A stretch of 64,000 bases of DNA. Source: Platynereis dumerilii. Its lineage: Eukaryota > Annelida > Polychaeta > Phyllodocida > Nereididae. The position numbers were made by a program, and so were the translations under genes. Positions 41,850-54,599 of the stretch are shown here, in pieces (position 1 is the first letter of the stretch; every line of letters starts with the position of its first letter). Under the pieces are notes generated by a model. The model searched no databases. It was not told where the DNA came from and saw only the letters and a list, made by a program, of their open reading frames with translations. Location of the stretch: NCBI GenBank assembly GCA_026936325.1, contig JAPTHN010000004.1, positions 33,163,910-33,227,909 on the forward strand. Direction: 5' to 3'.

Positions 41850-44290
41850 ATCGTTGTGGAAGGCTGTCTATGAATTTACTGCTTGCATTGCGGTAATGAC
41901 TGAGAGTATAATTCCAATGCAATACGATACAATACAACACAATAGGCCTAATCACTGTGTATCGTTAGCTCTATGCGAAGCCACCTAGTTAATCATAAAA
42001 TCTTAAATTTTCGACAAGAAACCAATGTAATAACAATTTACCATAGCCAGTATGCTGTATTTATGTATTAGAAATCTTGATGTGAAATTTCAAGCTTTAA
42101 ACATTTATCAATCAAGAGATTTGGTGATTCTAGTAAAAAATGCACTAAAATTTATTAAAACTGCCTAATCTCCAAGAAAACATAACTTACTGATTCCGAA
42201 TTTTTTATGTGTATTGTGTTTTATAAGCCAGCATACTGGCTATATAGCAAAGTTTGTTGCTTGCTCTATATATGAAAACTAGCAAAATGTAAACAAAGAA
42301 AATACTTAATTGGGTCCCTTGGTGAGTACACAGTGTAATGCAATAAAGCCGGAAATGTGCGTATTTGTGCTACGTGTGTACTCTAAATGGGTTGGCGCAG
42401 CATCAAGCCCAAGGGCTTCCCAGCAACCTGATGATCAGGGCAGCTGAGGACTTACTCATATAATACCAGGGGAATGAAGCTAGAATGCCATGCTTCATTG
42501 ACCATGGCTAAGAAAGAGTCAAAATAATACACTTAGCCTCAATAAATTCTGTCAATTTTTGTTCTGAATAAAGTTTACCTCACCTTTGGTTAGTTGTGTG
42601 ACTTGCAGGCCTGACTGCTGTCTGTAAGGGTCATAAATTCTTCAAGTCCATTTTGAATCCATTGCCAGGTAAGCCGTCCAGAACAGACTTGCAAGATCAG
42701 AAGTGGCCTGCAGAAAATTCCCAGGCACAGAAAACTAGATATATTCAATATCTGCCAAAAAAAAATCCAGTTTCAGCTTCATCTGGTCCATTTGTGTATT
42801 TGAATCCTGGGGGATTTGAAGATTTGCTCCAATAATCCTGGCTAACTACTTATTTCCAACTGATTATTTCATAAATGATTGAGCCCTTACTGGGTCAAAC
42901 ATCATGAAAACACTGTCCACATTACTGTGCATGTCATGCTCCACTGACTGCTTTGACAAAGCATTCAGTTGGTATCACTGATGAGGCATTTGCTGATCCT
43001 ATTGTGATTGTTCGCTGTGCAAAACAGAAACAGCCACAAACAACTATCAAACCATTAAAAACTATCCAATTATCACAATAATACTGATCTGATAGAGAGT
43101 CAGGTCAAAGAATATATTTCTTTTAAAATTAATATATACAGGCTTTCTAACTACAATTTAAGGAAAAAATCCCAATTAATGCATTCAATATTTGTTGAAC
43201 TATTTACCCACTTGCCTGAAATCACTTTTCCATCAATCTTATCTGCAATTCGATAACATGTGATATTGATGTACTGCGTATTTTATTAATATTTCATCAT
43301 GATCATGTTTAAGACGTGAATGTCCGGGTCCTTCTTTTACACCTTTTACATGTTGTGATATTGAGACCAAAAAAAATTTTATAGAAATGTATAGCCTGTC
43401 CTTATATTTTATTATAGCTTATATTGCATTGTTGAGTACTTGTAATGATTCAACTATCCTAAAGTAGGTGGCACCACCTCCTGGTGACCCTACTCATGGC
43501 AGCTTCTTTGATATCACATTCCCATTATCAAACCATTGATAACCTTTTTTCCTATCTAATTATTTAATTCTACTTTTGGCCTACAAATACTTCTAATAGT
43601 CCTACAGTTAAGTGTATGACACATATATATATATATATATTTTTTTTTTTTTTGGACAGAGCAATATTGTTCTGAGAAGGTTATTTTATTTCAATGAGTT
43701 AGTCACAGTTTTATTCCACTCAGTCAGTTAGAATGTTTGGAACACAGTTGGTTGTCATGCACATTGATCACCAAACTGTTGAGCATGTTATTCACAGCTT
43801 CACTAAATCCTCAGGATGAAGTGATCTAGTCCTCTTGAGGTGACAATTTATAATTTAGACAGTACAGGGGTCAAAGGATTACCTTGACATTGGCCAACCA
43901 CTTCCTCTAGGCTCTGTCAGACACGACTTGTCCAGATATCCTGATCAGTTATTTCGCTTGATATCTCCACAGAAAAACCCCAGAATATAGTTTTGACACT
44001 TCTCACAGTTGAGGTAAGTTGTTAACTAAATTATACATTAGTGCATCTTTTTTATCGGTCAACTATCATTGCAAATTTTTGGCATTTAGTTAGAGGTTGT
44101 CAGGAGCTACAATCCCTGTTCCATATGTAAACAGAAGGATGGATCATTGATGAGAATTCCCGTGATCAAGCCATATTAGCAATGGGATGATGAGATGTAC
44201 GAATAACTGATTATGCTTTGTCACTGGCATAAATATTTATGTCCACTGAGTTCTGGGCTTTCTTGATTTGGTAATCATTAGTTATATTAT
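41850..44290. other. intergenic stretch without recognised features
   Basis: AT-rich; an AT dinucleotide and T run at 43620-43655. No exon, RNA gene or transposon ends that I could support. Confidence 0.35.
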
Positions 44291-44295
44291 TTATT

Positions 44296-44415
44296 CAGGG
44301 GCATATCTAGAAATGACCTGAAGGGCGGCCATAACATGTCTGTTATATACGGCACTTCGCAGAGTTTCCCATCTCTTCCCATTAATTTTTGTCAATGGCC
44401 CCCCTAATATTCGCG
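44296..44415. mobile_element. MITE-like element, GGGGCATATCTAGAAATGG family, copy 3
   Basis: Starts CAGGGGCATATCTAGAAATG and ends near CGCGGAGCCGG, paralleling the copy at 10128-10302 in reverse. Confidence 0.5.
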
Positions 44416-45107
44416 GAGCCGGTGCGTCAGCAAACTTAGTGCAACAATAGCTCATAAATTTTGAGTCTGTCTGTCAGTGGACTGAGGATGAAGGACAGCC
44501 TGTACGTGCGATGGAGCTGGTCCCTGATCAAGAGTTAAGTTTCGGTAAAGCAAACATACCTGAATTTCTCTCACAATGTCACCGCAATATCTGACCAATT
44601 CCATTTGGTGCTTTAAAAGAGACTGTTCCTATCCTATATTCTGTTTTGAAAACTTAATTTTCACACACGTTTGTGTCATCTGCTTGAAAAAGGCATATTT
44701 TGCTGCCAGGTGTCGCCACTAGCATCACATCGTACTTGCAGTGCCACACACAGGAAAAATGACTGAACTGACCGCAGCCTGGTTGGCAGCAGCTGAAGTT
44801 CAATTGAGGTATGAATTAAGTTGACACAGAATTGACAGAAGACATTGTTTTAAAATAATAATAGTTAATTTGAGCTCCGCGAATCTGTGGCATTGCCGTC
44901 TAAAAATTATAATTTATGGTAAGTACTGATAATTGTGCTTGCAGAGCTCTCTATGCAGTATGTACAGGTGTGAAAACAGGCAAGTTGTGGCCAGCAGGGG
45001 AATATCTTGAGATGGCCGGGGGGGGACATAAAATGCTAAAATAGTGGTTTGTAACATTTTCTATGTTAGTATTTGGTCTGAGATCAATACTAATGCCCTG
45101 CTGTTAA

Positions 45108-45715
45108 TAATATTTCACTGTGGATGACAGTATTTCACTTTGGATGACAGTATTTCACTGTGGATGATAGTATTTCACTGTGGATGATAGTATTTCACTT
45201 TGGATGATAGTATTTCACGGTGGATGATAGTATTTCACTGTGGATGATAGTAGTTCACTTTGGATGATATTATTTCTCTTTGGATGATAGTATTTCACTG
45301 TGGTTGATAGTATTTCATTGTGGATGATAGAATTTCACTGTGGATGATAGTATTTCACTTTGGATGAGAGTGTTTCACTGTGGATATTGATATTTCACTT
45401 TGGGTGGTGGTATTTCACTGTGGATGATAGTATTTAACTCTGGATAATGGTATTTTGCTGTGAATAATGGTATTTCAATCTGGATGATAGTATTTTACAA
45501 CGGGTGAAGTATTTTACTATGGATGGTGGTATTCGACTGTTGATGATTGTATTTCACTATGGATTATATTATTCCACAATCAATGATAGCATTTCATTAT
45601 TGATAATGGTATTTCACTGTGGATGACAGTGTTTCACTTTGGATAATATAGTGTTTCACTGTGGATGATGGTAATTCAGTTCGGCTGCTGGTATTTCGCA
45701 AAGGATTATTGTGTT
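45108..45715. repeat. second array of the 20-bp minisatellite, about 30 copies
   Basis: Same unit GTATTTCACTGTGGATGATA in the same orientation as 30978-32143. Copies are well kept in the first half and degenerate in the second. Confidence 0.93.
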
Positions 45716-45824
45716 TGACACTTTCCTTCAGAGATGTTTGGTGTGGTCTCAATAAGACTAAATAACTGAGACAATTTAGACTAAAGTAGACAATTGAAAT
45801 ACAGTTTGATCTGACTTCTCAGTG

Positions 45825-45945
45825 CAGTGGTGTGTTTGTTGGCCTTTTGAACATTGGACACAGGTTCAAACCCCTCTGGTCATGTCCAGATGACAAATCA
45901 CTGACCTAATGACATGCAAGACTGATGTTCAGTATGAGGAGCTCT
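45825..45945 (+). mobile_element. tRNA-like SINE head fragment
   Basis: AGTGGTGTGTTTGTTGGCC then GGTTCAAACCCC spaced as A- and B-boxes. The body does not clearly match the other SINE families. Confidence 0.35.
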
Positions 45946-46674
45946 GGTGAGCAAATTTATCTGTGGTGGGTGCTGAATTAAGTCATTCTGCAATCAATTT
46001 CTTTATTATGATAAAAATTATGAGGAATTGACAATGATTTCAAGTTGCAAATTGCAGGGAGGCAAAGTACTCAGTAGACTTAAAATATACATTCAATAGA
46101 TTCTAAAGCTTACTCCAATTTATGATAAGCACAAGAAGGTCACTTCATTATTTTGTGATATATAAGAAAGTTTGAATGACAATAATTAATATGGTTTAAA
46201 GCAAAAAATAAAAACACCATAAAAGCAACTACCTAGACTACCAGCATACTTTACATGTCTACACTGCTCATATATATGTCCTAGATATATTTTCAGAGTG
46301 CCCCCCCCCCCAAATGTCACCCACCCACCCCTAGTTTGCTCCAGGGTCATTGCCAAATGAATGAAGCATGCAGGCACCTGAAGAACCTGTATATGACTGA
46401 CCCCAAGAAAGGTGCAGAATTTAAATTGGCACTGAGGGCACAGCAGATTGGGCTTGTCTTGCATAGCAGTGCAGAGCAGTGCAGTGCAGAATTGTGGAGA
46501 CAGTAGAGCATTAGGTGTGCATTCTCATGCTGTAGGCTGGTACCCACTGGCAGTACAGAAGTTTGCAAGATCTTTGCAAGATTTTTGCAGGAGCTTTGAA
46601 GGAGCACTGGAGATTGGGATCTCATAAGGCTGATTCCACTTTTTTTAAATAACATTTTCACCAAGTTTTGAAAA

Positions 46675-46735
46675 ATGAAGGGACTTTTGTCTACTCTTGC
46701 CCTCCTCTCACTGGTAGGATTGATAGTTGCCCAAG
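46675..46735 (+). CDS. signal-peptide exon of an unidentified secreted or membrane protein
   Basis: ATG opens MKGLLSTLALLSLVGLIVAQ: one Lys, then a hydrophobic core of about 15 residues, ending VAQ, a textbook signal peptide with a likely cut near AQ. It is followed by G and a GTGAGT donor at 46736, phase 1. No later exon with a phase-1 acceptor was recognised in the remaining 17 kb, so the rest may lie beyond the window or in exons too short or diverged to see. The function is unknown. Confidence 0.6.
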
Positions 46736-46739
46736 GTGA

Positions 46740-48580
46740 GTTATTTAATATATTTTTTATTGATAATTTTTATCAATTTTCTTCTGCAACTGATAATATA
46801 GTATGCATTTTTCTTCTGCTATTGATAATATATATTTTTTTAATTTCCTTCTGCCACTAATAATCGTTTTTTACATATATTCGTCATAATATGGTTGCAA
46901 AAATGCTAAATTGAATTGAAACAATTTGTCTAATTTTTGCATTTTTTTCACAACTTGGGTTTAATAATTCCTCAAATTATTCATTCAGTATATACATATA
47001 TATTTATTATGCAGTTTTATTCTTTGCTCATTTTGTATTATCATTTCTATACATATTTCTGCTCATTATACTTAATGCATCAACATGAACTTATCTTTAG
47101 ATATTTTAATAATTTAAATTTCCTTTTGTATAATATTTGTAAAAAAAGTTTATTGGACTATTTGGCATTCATTCATCAATACTCAGAGAGATTTTATCAA
47201 TCTGATGATAAAATGATTCTTTTTTTTTTATTAGAGCATAAGATTTAAACTCATTCACTCATTTTTGATTTATGAAGAATGCTGATAGGCCTGCAATAAT
47301 TACAGAACAAAATAGCTTATCTTAATTACAATAGATTACCTGAATACCAAAATTGGTATTTGACAGTCATGGTGCAATGCTATTGTCATGTAGATTGATG
47401 GTTTCATAAGAACCAGAATCTGTCAGAATTTCTACATGGCTGCATGGCAAAATTGGTTATGGAAGCTTCTGGAAGCAACTGCATATGTAACCTTGCTTTC
47501 TTGCTCCACTTGGCTAAGAGTAGGATAGATAAGATACAATAAAGGGTGTGACACTACAGGGCTGACTATCTGAGTATGTGATTCATTTCTACATGAAATA
47601 AATTCAAAATGATAGTTGAACAAAGCCTTTGACTGTAATAAAGCCTTTGAATATATGAGTTCAATCAAAAGACTTCTGGATACAGGTTTGGACAAATCTT
47701 CAGCAATCTCAATTGCACAGTAATTTAGGGTGTTTTAGGGTATCCCTGCATATTCACAAGATATAATTTATTGTATTTCAGTGTTAGAATAGATGTTTAG
47801 GTTTTTGATCTGGTGATGAAAGAAAGAGAAAGACGGAGAGAGAGAGAAAAGTTAATTTAATTATAACTTAGAGTCTCTTATATTATCATTAATGACTTGA
47901 AAATGATACACGTTACTCACAATTTGAAATACTCTTCCAAGACAAGAAATATTTGAAATTAAGAAAATGAGTAAGTATTTTAAGACATCATTTTTATTGT
48001 ACAATTTGTAGAGTTTTGAGACTGCCCAATAAGGTATTGTGGGCCTAAACTGTAGTCCTATCAGATTGAACACAAGGCCCATTTTTTGTATGGGTCATCA
48101 ATCAATCGATCTAATGGCAAAACAGGCTCATACCAGTACATACCAACAATGTAGATGGGGCATGCAGGCATTAAATCTTTGAGAAATGGATGGGTGGGGG
48201 GGGGTGCTATTTTCTGTGGAACCATGTCTTTTAGAGTCCAGGGTTGTTAGTGCTTTTATAATGCATGGCTGATTTTCGCCAGACACATACACATATGCAT
48301 TGAAATAAAATGCTCTAAAAAGTTATAAAAGCACTAGAATGTAAAAAAACAAGACTCAGGAGTGAAGTCCAGATATAAGATGAAAAGAAAAAAGGGTTCA
48401 GACTTAGAAAATAAGAGATAAAGTGAGGATAAGTAAGAAAAATGTATGAAAAGTTGTAAAAAAGCAATAAAACGCAAAGTCTATAGGTCTAAGGTATAAG
48501 AATCACTCAGAACAGTAAATGTGTATAATTCAGTATAAATATATATAAGCTGCATATTTATGAAGGCAGTTCCAGGCTTA
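46740..48580 (+). other. AT-rich stretch downstream of the signal-peptide exon
   Basis: Very AT-rich with TTTTATTGATAAT motifs just after the exon. No second exon could be supported. Confidence 0.35.
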
Positions 48581-48589
48581 AAAGATATC

Positions 48590-49047
48590 TATACACAGAT
48601 AGACGGATGACTATACAGACAGATAGATAGACAGGTAGATGCCAGAGAGATGTCGAGGTAGATAGCAGGATAGATTGATAGATAGGTAGACAGATAGATA
48701 TATAGATAGATAGATCGATGGATAGATAGATGATATAGCAAGCTGCAAGTGCATCCCTCTAATTTTGCCCTTTTGCGAAATTTGGGTATAATGGAATATA
48801 TGGAAGACAGAGCGCGAGTCCTCGACAGGGTATTTACCCCATGTGAGGGATCTTCAACTTACCCGGCATAGACAGAGACACAACTTGTAATAATGTCCAT
48901 CTGGCATTTTGCTCTTGAAGGTCCAACGAAAATATTTTGATTCACTGACTGGCGACTCAGCCGACCATCAGCATGCGGTGCCTAGATAGATAGATAGCTA
49001 GATAGATAGATAGAAAGATAGATAATTACATATATAGATAGAAAGCT

Positions 49048-49086
<39 letters not shown>

Positions 49087-49282
49087 GAAATATAGATATG
49101 AGTAGATAGATAGTTAGATAGATAGATAAAATATTAGATATAGATAGACATATAGATAGAAAGATAGACACATGGATAGATAGATAGATAGCTAGATAGA
49201 CAGATAGCTATACAGACAGATAGATAGATGGATAGATATATAGATAGTAGAAAGGTAGATAGTAGATAGATAGATAGATATG
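48590..49282. repeat. GATA microsatellite split by a SINE copy
   Basis: Runs of AGATAGATAG with many variants at 48590-48735 and 48985-49282. The part between holds a member of the GTCGTTCGGATGAG SINE family. Confidence 0.9.
48780..48960 (-). mobile_element. SINE of the GTCGTTCGGATGAG family, diverged
   Basis: Plus-strand text GAGTCCTCGACAGGGTA, TTTACCCCATGTGAGGG, ATCTTCAACTTACCC and TTTTGCTCTTGAAGGTCC follows the order of the copy at 55-290. Its 3' end faces a GATA repeat, as there. The central domain is eroded. Confidence 0.6.
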
Positions 49283-49779
49283 GATTAATTACAACAGTTT
49301 CATTGATGCTGTCATTCACAAAAACATAATAATTATATTGTTTCTGTCCACATGCACTACCTTCCAACTACAAGGTTATACCATGTGTAATTTCCAACAG
49401 CTGAAATTACCCTGGCAGACTAACAGTCTTAACTTACATACCACTTTATTTTTGTCCAGCACAAAAAAAAAGATATTCCACCTTCCAAGAGCAAGAATGT
49501 TTATTTTTCTTTCTTTTGGTGCCATTGCAAAGAAGTTGAAATATTGCTGGCTTTTATAAACTCTGATTTATAATTCTCTTTTCTTGAATAGATAAAAATA
49601 GTCTTTTGAATTACTTTCTGTAGAATGGCATAGTTGTCTTTTATTGCTTAGTTTTAGTGAGCACAACTTTATGGTTCCAAAGTATAATTCAAGTAAAATG
49701 GAGATTTAGTATAACATATCTATTCAGAAAAATACCTTGTGGGTCGTGACAAGTACAGTTATGTAGGTAGAGATATTTG

Positions 49780-49895
49780 TATTGGTAGATAGACAGATGG
49801 ATAGACAGATAGATCTATAGACAGATAGATGGACAGATATATAGACTGATAAATAAATACATACATAGATGCACAAATAGATAGATAGATACATT
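49780..49895. repeat. GATA/GACA microsatellite
   Basis: Imperfect GATAGACAGATAG units. Confidence 0.85.
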
Positions 49896-49899
49896 TTTT

Positions 49900-51135
49900 G
49901 ATTGAGCGAATGATGGAATCGTCGATTGATTGATCGATTCGATGACGCTTCTATACTTTGACAGTTCCAATCAGAAGTTCTGAGATATTTTCTTACAGAT
50001 AAATGAAGCAATATTTACAATAAAACTTTTTTGAAAATCAAATCTGATTTTAGAATGACCTAATGAAACTCAAAAAATAACCTTAGGGCTGCATAATATT
50101 TGCTGTTAAATGACTTATAAAAGCTGTTATATATTACTCCAAGGCATATCCTCAGATTAGGTGTGCCATCATTTCATTGAAAGTGCTATCTATAGGTGCA
50201 TTATAACATGTCACTTTGTCAAATGACTGAGGGGTATATTTATTGAAAACTGGTCTTTAACTTGCTCCTTTATCCAAATACTTCCTCATAGCCTACAGGT
50301 AGTTCTACTGGGGTCTGCTGTATTGTCAAATTATATATAGTCACATTTTACAGCTGCATTCAAAGAAAATGTTCCTTTAGTGCATTTATGGAATTTTATA
50401 ATGGTTGATTTGTGAATCGTGAGGTTTTACCGTGGGTTGTAGAGATATTTATCACAGCCCGGACGGAATGGAAAAAAGAATTCAGGAAAGTTGTAGATTG
50501 CAAACTTCTAAATCTCCTTGGACATTTTTGAAGAAAAGTCCAAATTTTTTTGTGGGTCGGGGATGCTCGATTTGCGAAATATTTATGAGAAGTTTTCTGG
50601 ACAATTATGAAATTGCCTGGAAATTCACATTTTTTCTAGCACTGCGAAAGTCATTTTCCGAATGCTTGAATCAAAATAGGATACAAGTGAATTAATTTCA
50701 CAAGACAATTCTATTTCCATGCATTCAATGCCAGAAGCATGGAGGTGTTATTTGGTTTAGGCATATTTATGTACACAAAGCAAGGACCACATCATATTGA
50801 CAAAAAGCATGACACTGTGGTATTTGGTTTACCAAGGGTCGTGACAAAATTTGAAAAACCCCACAGACCAAACCACTGCAATTTCCAAGGGCCTTCCTTC
50901 AAGGAGTATTGTGGTTTTCAGTTGTGTCAAATAAAGAAGTAAATAGTGTGTGGATAAAAGAAGTTGTTGGCTAATGAAATCTGCCTTTATAGATCACAAA
51001 AAATATTTTGATCAAATTAGACCATTTCAATGAATTGGTGCATCGATGCAATGGTTTGCTTGGTGAATTCTTGGTGGTTACATGATTGAATACCTGGTGG
51101 AATGATGTCACTTGCTTAAAAATGTTTCCTTAGTG
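49900..51135. other. stretch without recognised features
   Basis: An 87-codon open frame at 50432-50695 is not recognised and lacks convincing splice sites. Confidence 0.3.
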
Positions 51136-51136
51136 T

Positions 51137-51383
51137 CAGTTATGGTTAATCAGTTGATTCAGTGCTTATCATATCGAGCAGCATAGGTTGTAACAAACAA
51201 ACTAATTAAATGACTTAAGTTTTCATTATATAGGAAGATTAGGAGACCAACAGAAAACTGTCAATGATGTCAATGATGTCAATGATGTGGCAAAGTTGCA
51301 AATTAAAAATAAGAAATCTTAAATTAATTTTTCCAGTGGACCGCCAATCTGCAAGAACCTCTAAGAAATTTATTTAACTGTTA
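51137..51383. repeat. dispersed repeat (AB segment), MITE-free copy
   Basis: GGTTAATCAGTTGATTC, CATATCGAGCAGCATAGG, then TAGGAAGATTAGGAGACC, CTGTCAATGATG and CCGCCAATCTGCAAGA. Partial copies: 59875-60065 (same orientation) and 62095-62646 (reverse, split by a MITE). A 9-bp TCAATGATG is repeated three times here. Confidence 0.7.
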
Positions 51384-52474
51384 CAGTCTGTCACTTTGAT
51401 ATAGAAAAAATTAGGACCAATTCACTGTGCAAAAATGCTCTTCGTGATAGCTGATGACGTGTCATCTTCTCTACTTTCAACATGGGAAACATAGGCTGTT
51501 TGATTAGTCATGATCAAGAGAAGGCAATTTCACTTGTCACGAATGATTTTAGAGTAAAAATCAGATGCATAATCCTTATAATAATAATAATAATAATATT
51601 AAGTACTAATATAGCGCCAATTCCAGTAAACTGCTCATTGGCGCTTGGTCAGATTAGCTGATATCTCCATAAATTTTGCAAAAAGATATGTTTTCAATCG
51701 CTCCTTGAAGTTATCCAGTGTCCTTGATTTCCGCACATTTTCAGGTAAGCCATTCCACAGTATCGGTGATGAATAGGAAAAGGCTCTATCCTCAAACTTG
51801 TTTTGATTTTGTGTGGCAGGTACCTCTAACAACATTTTGCCATTGCTGCGGAGGTTCAGGTCATTTTCCGGTTTTTGTTGAATAAGACATTTGAGGTACT
51901 GAGGTGCTTGATTATTCACCATGCACTTTCCACGTAGTTGTCATAAGTTTGAATTGGATCCTTGCAGGAATTGGAAGCAAGTGTAACTCCTTCCTGTAAT
52001 GGCTGACTTTATCTTGTCTTTTCAGCCCTTCAATCAGTCGTAGGCTACAGCGGAGTTTTGCGCAACCTGGAGTTTATTTATCACTTGTTTTGACGAACCA
52101 TAGAGCAATCCATTGCCATAGTCTAAATAAGGAGTGACTAACGCATTGACAGTTTTGATTGACAGTTTTGATTGACTCTTTGTTCAGTGACTTGTGCAGT
52201 TTTGAGATGTTTCGAAGGATAAAATAAGCATTTTGACACATTTTTTTACCTGCTTATGCATTGACATGTGTTTATCAAAGAATACACCCAAATTTCTGGC
52301 ATGATCTGTCGCCTTAATTTCAACATTGTCCGCACTGATTTCGTTTGGCTGTCACCAACAAACGGGATTAGTCTCCTTAAATAAAGCAAATTGCAAATTA
52401 TCAGGATGATGATTCACTAAGTGTCATTTTCAGCGCAACAGTCCACTCTTTTTGCATGTCAAGTTTACAGGCTG
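51384..52474. mobile_element. TA-flanked MITE interrupted by a LINE fragment
   Basis: Starts CAGTCTGTCACTTTGATATAG and ends GTTTACAGGCTG, with TA on both sides. The interior (ATGATCAAGAGAAGG, TTCGTTTGGCTGTCACC) matches the intact copy at 62229-62582, which lacks the 760-bp insert. Confidence 0.75.
51578..52338 (-). mobile_element. 5'-truncated LINE, CR1/L2-like reverse transcriptase end
   Basis: On the minus strand the sequence encodes remnants of the RT thumb and C-terminus: RNLGVFFDKHMSMHKQV, TPYLDYGNGLLYGSS, then an open 95-codon stretch (51922-51635) with LLEVPATQNQNKFEDRAF, SSPILWNGLPENVRKS and FKERLKTYLF. That last block is the usual end of CR1/L2-type ORF2. Frame breaks are present upstream. 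The 3' end has a GCGCC...GGCGC hairpin and a TAA-repeat tail. Both limits are fixed by comparison with the uninterrupted MITE at 62229-62582. Confidence 0.85.
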
Positions 52475-52479
52475 TAAAA

Positions 52480-53690
52480 GAGAGACTATATATATAGAGG
52501 ATAACTGGACCTTCAGAATCAGTCTGTCATCATGTCAATTGACCATTATAGTGCTACCATATAGGCCTGGTCCAAAACATCCATCTTTTTCCACTGTACA
52601 ACTATATAGGCCCAATAAATCTTATGAATTTATCTAAAATCCCCTACTTTCTAAATTTAGCAATGACACTCTCATTCATCCACGTGTGCATTGAAGTTTT
52701 TGGAGAAAATTCTAGAAGTCACGTGACTTGCCAAACCAGTCCTTTATGACGTCACAGTTGGCTGCATCCATGACCTCATTTGACCTGACCCCATTGACAT
52801 CTGACCTTGGTGCCATAAAGGGGGTAAATTGACCTTATTTGGAACTTGGATCTCTAAAAGATATAGTTAAAGGTATGAATAGAGAATTTGTACTCTATTC
52901 ATTGCTCTTGGACCCTTGGCTTATAATTTTATTAATTTATAGTCATTGGGGTGTTCAGTTCCTACTTGTGAATAAAGCATACAGCTTATTCATGTGGTTT
53001 TAGAAATTTGATAGAAGTTCCTTTTGTTGCCCAGGAAGGTAACTGTCATCACAATAGCCTATTGATATTTTATTTATTTCTTGTAATATTTAGATGTATA
53101 GGACCTATCTTTATATATAAATAGATTTTTTTAAATGTTTATTTTGCCATCTTTCTATAACTATGAAATTTTGTTTTCCATCTTCTTCTGATTCTCTTGA
53201 TTGCATTATCTAATGAAAGTACATATGTATGAATAGACCAACTTCAAACTTCAATCCATATTTGGATTTTCTTGTAGGCCTACATTCTGCGTCTGTCCTT
53301 ACAGAAAGTTCTTGAATGGCCACACTTTATATCATGAACCTTAAAAATAATTTCAATCTAATTGAAGAAGTGCTTCTATTTCTAGAATTTTCTCAGTTCT
53401 GTTAGACACGATATGTTACATTTTGAATTGCCATTTTTATAAAAGGGGGAAAATAAAATAGAAAGAGGCACCAGACTTGTCAGACAAGCGTTGCACCGAA
53501 ATTCCTGATGGGGGCTAATTGCACTGCATCCATGCAGTAAAATTCCTTTTTTGTATCTTTTTTGCTTCAAAGCTTATTTTCTGTGGTGAAATAAGTTAAT
53601 TATATATAGTAATTATATTCTGGTGCTGTGAAAAGTATGATGCAGTAGACCATACAATTTTAATTCTGATACCCTATTATATGTTGCTGT
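52480..53690. other. stretch without recognised features
   Basis: AT-rich; no gene or transposon ends recognised. Confidence 0.3.
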
Positions 53691-53697
53691 TTCTGTT

Positions 53698-53792
53698 AGT
53701 TAGATGGATAGATAGATAGAGATATGTATGAAGATGGATAGACAGATGAATAGATAGATGAATGGAGAGACAGACAGACAGATGGATAGATC
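53698..53792. repeat. GATA microsatellite followed by SINE tail remnant
   Basis: GATAGATAGAGATATG-type units, then TCAGTGCAGCCCTCTAG, like the text beside the GATA run at the start of the window (GGGCAGCCCTCTAAG). Confidence 0.75.
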
Positions 53793-54599
53793 AGTGCAGC
53801 CCTCTAGTTCTCAGTACTTCATTATGAGGATGAGGACCTCTGCTCTATCTCCCATCTCAACAATCAATCGTTGGATGTGGCGCCGTCAGTGCCGAAAATA
53901 TCTGAGAGTGCGATACAATGTAAAAAAAATCATACTGCATTCAGCTTCAAATCTGACCACTTACCAACTGAGATGGAAATTAAACTTTGATGAAAATATG
54001 GAGCAACGCGGGCCTGCGAATGCTGAAACGAAACCCTTTTTCTGGGTCCTCAACTGATTTTGTACCTGGCACGACCTTTATGTAGTTCCTGGATTTACTG
54101 CTATGTTTTGTATTTGAACAGTAAAAAGTCCAAAAACATGGAAAGAAGTTCATGATCACAAAAAATGTAGGGCCTATATTAAAGAGAAATTTCTCTAAAA
54201 GAGCAATCTTAGTACATGGAATTCTATTCCAGCCTTTTGTATTCTGCTTTTCAGGGAGAAAAAATAAGTTTTTTATAATGGGTTGTTGGCAAAATGTCAC
54301 GACTACGCGTGCTGTGGTTAAATTTGTGTTAAAAATTGAAGTTTGTGGTTTTTAAACAGAACTTAGAATTGGAAGTCGTTCAATTAGGGAATTTAGATCT
54401 GTCATCTGAAGGTTTGTTAAAGGGGTGTAAGTGTTTGGCAAGGTAAATGTTTCATAAACATTGAAAAGTATCTTACTTCAGAAAATAAAACTCTTTAGAA
54501 AAAAAACCTTACTTCAGGAAAAAATAAAAACACCTCACTTAAGAAAAAAAGCTTGCTATGGTCTGTGATTCATATGAACTCTTTGATTGAAAACAATTT

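Noticed and set aside
49134-50011. protein-coding frames rich in YLSIYLSI
   Set aside because: They are translations of the GATA microsatellite.
53758-54057. 99-codon open frame as a gene
   Set aside because: It starts in a GATA microsatellite and shows no known motif.
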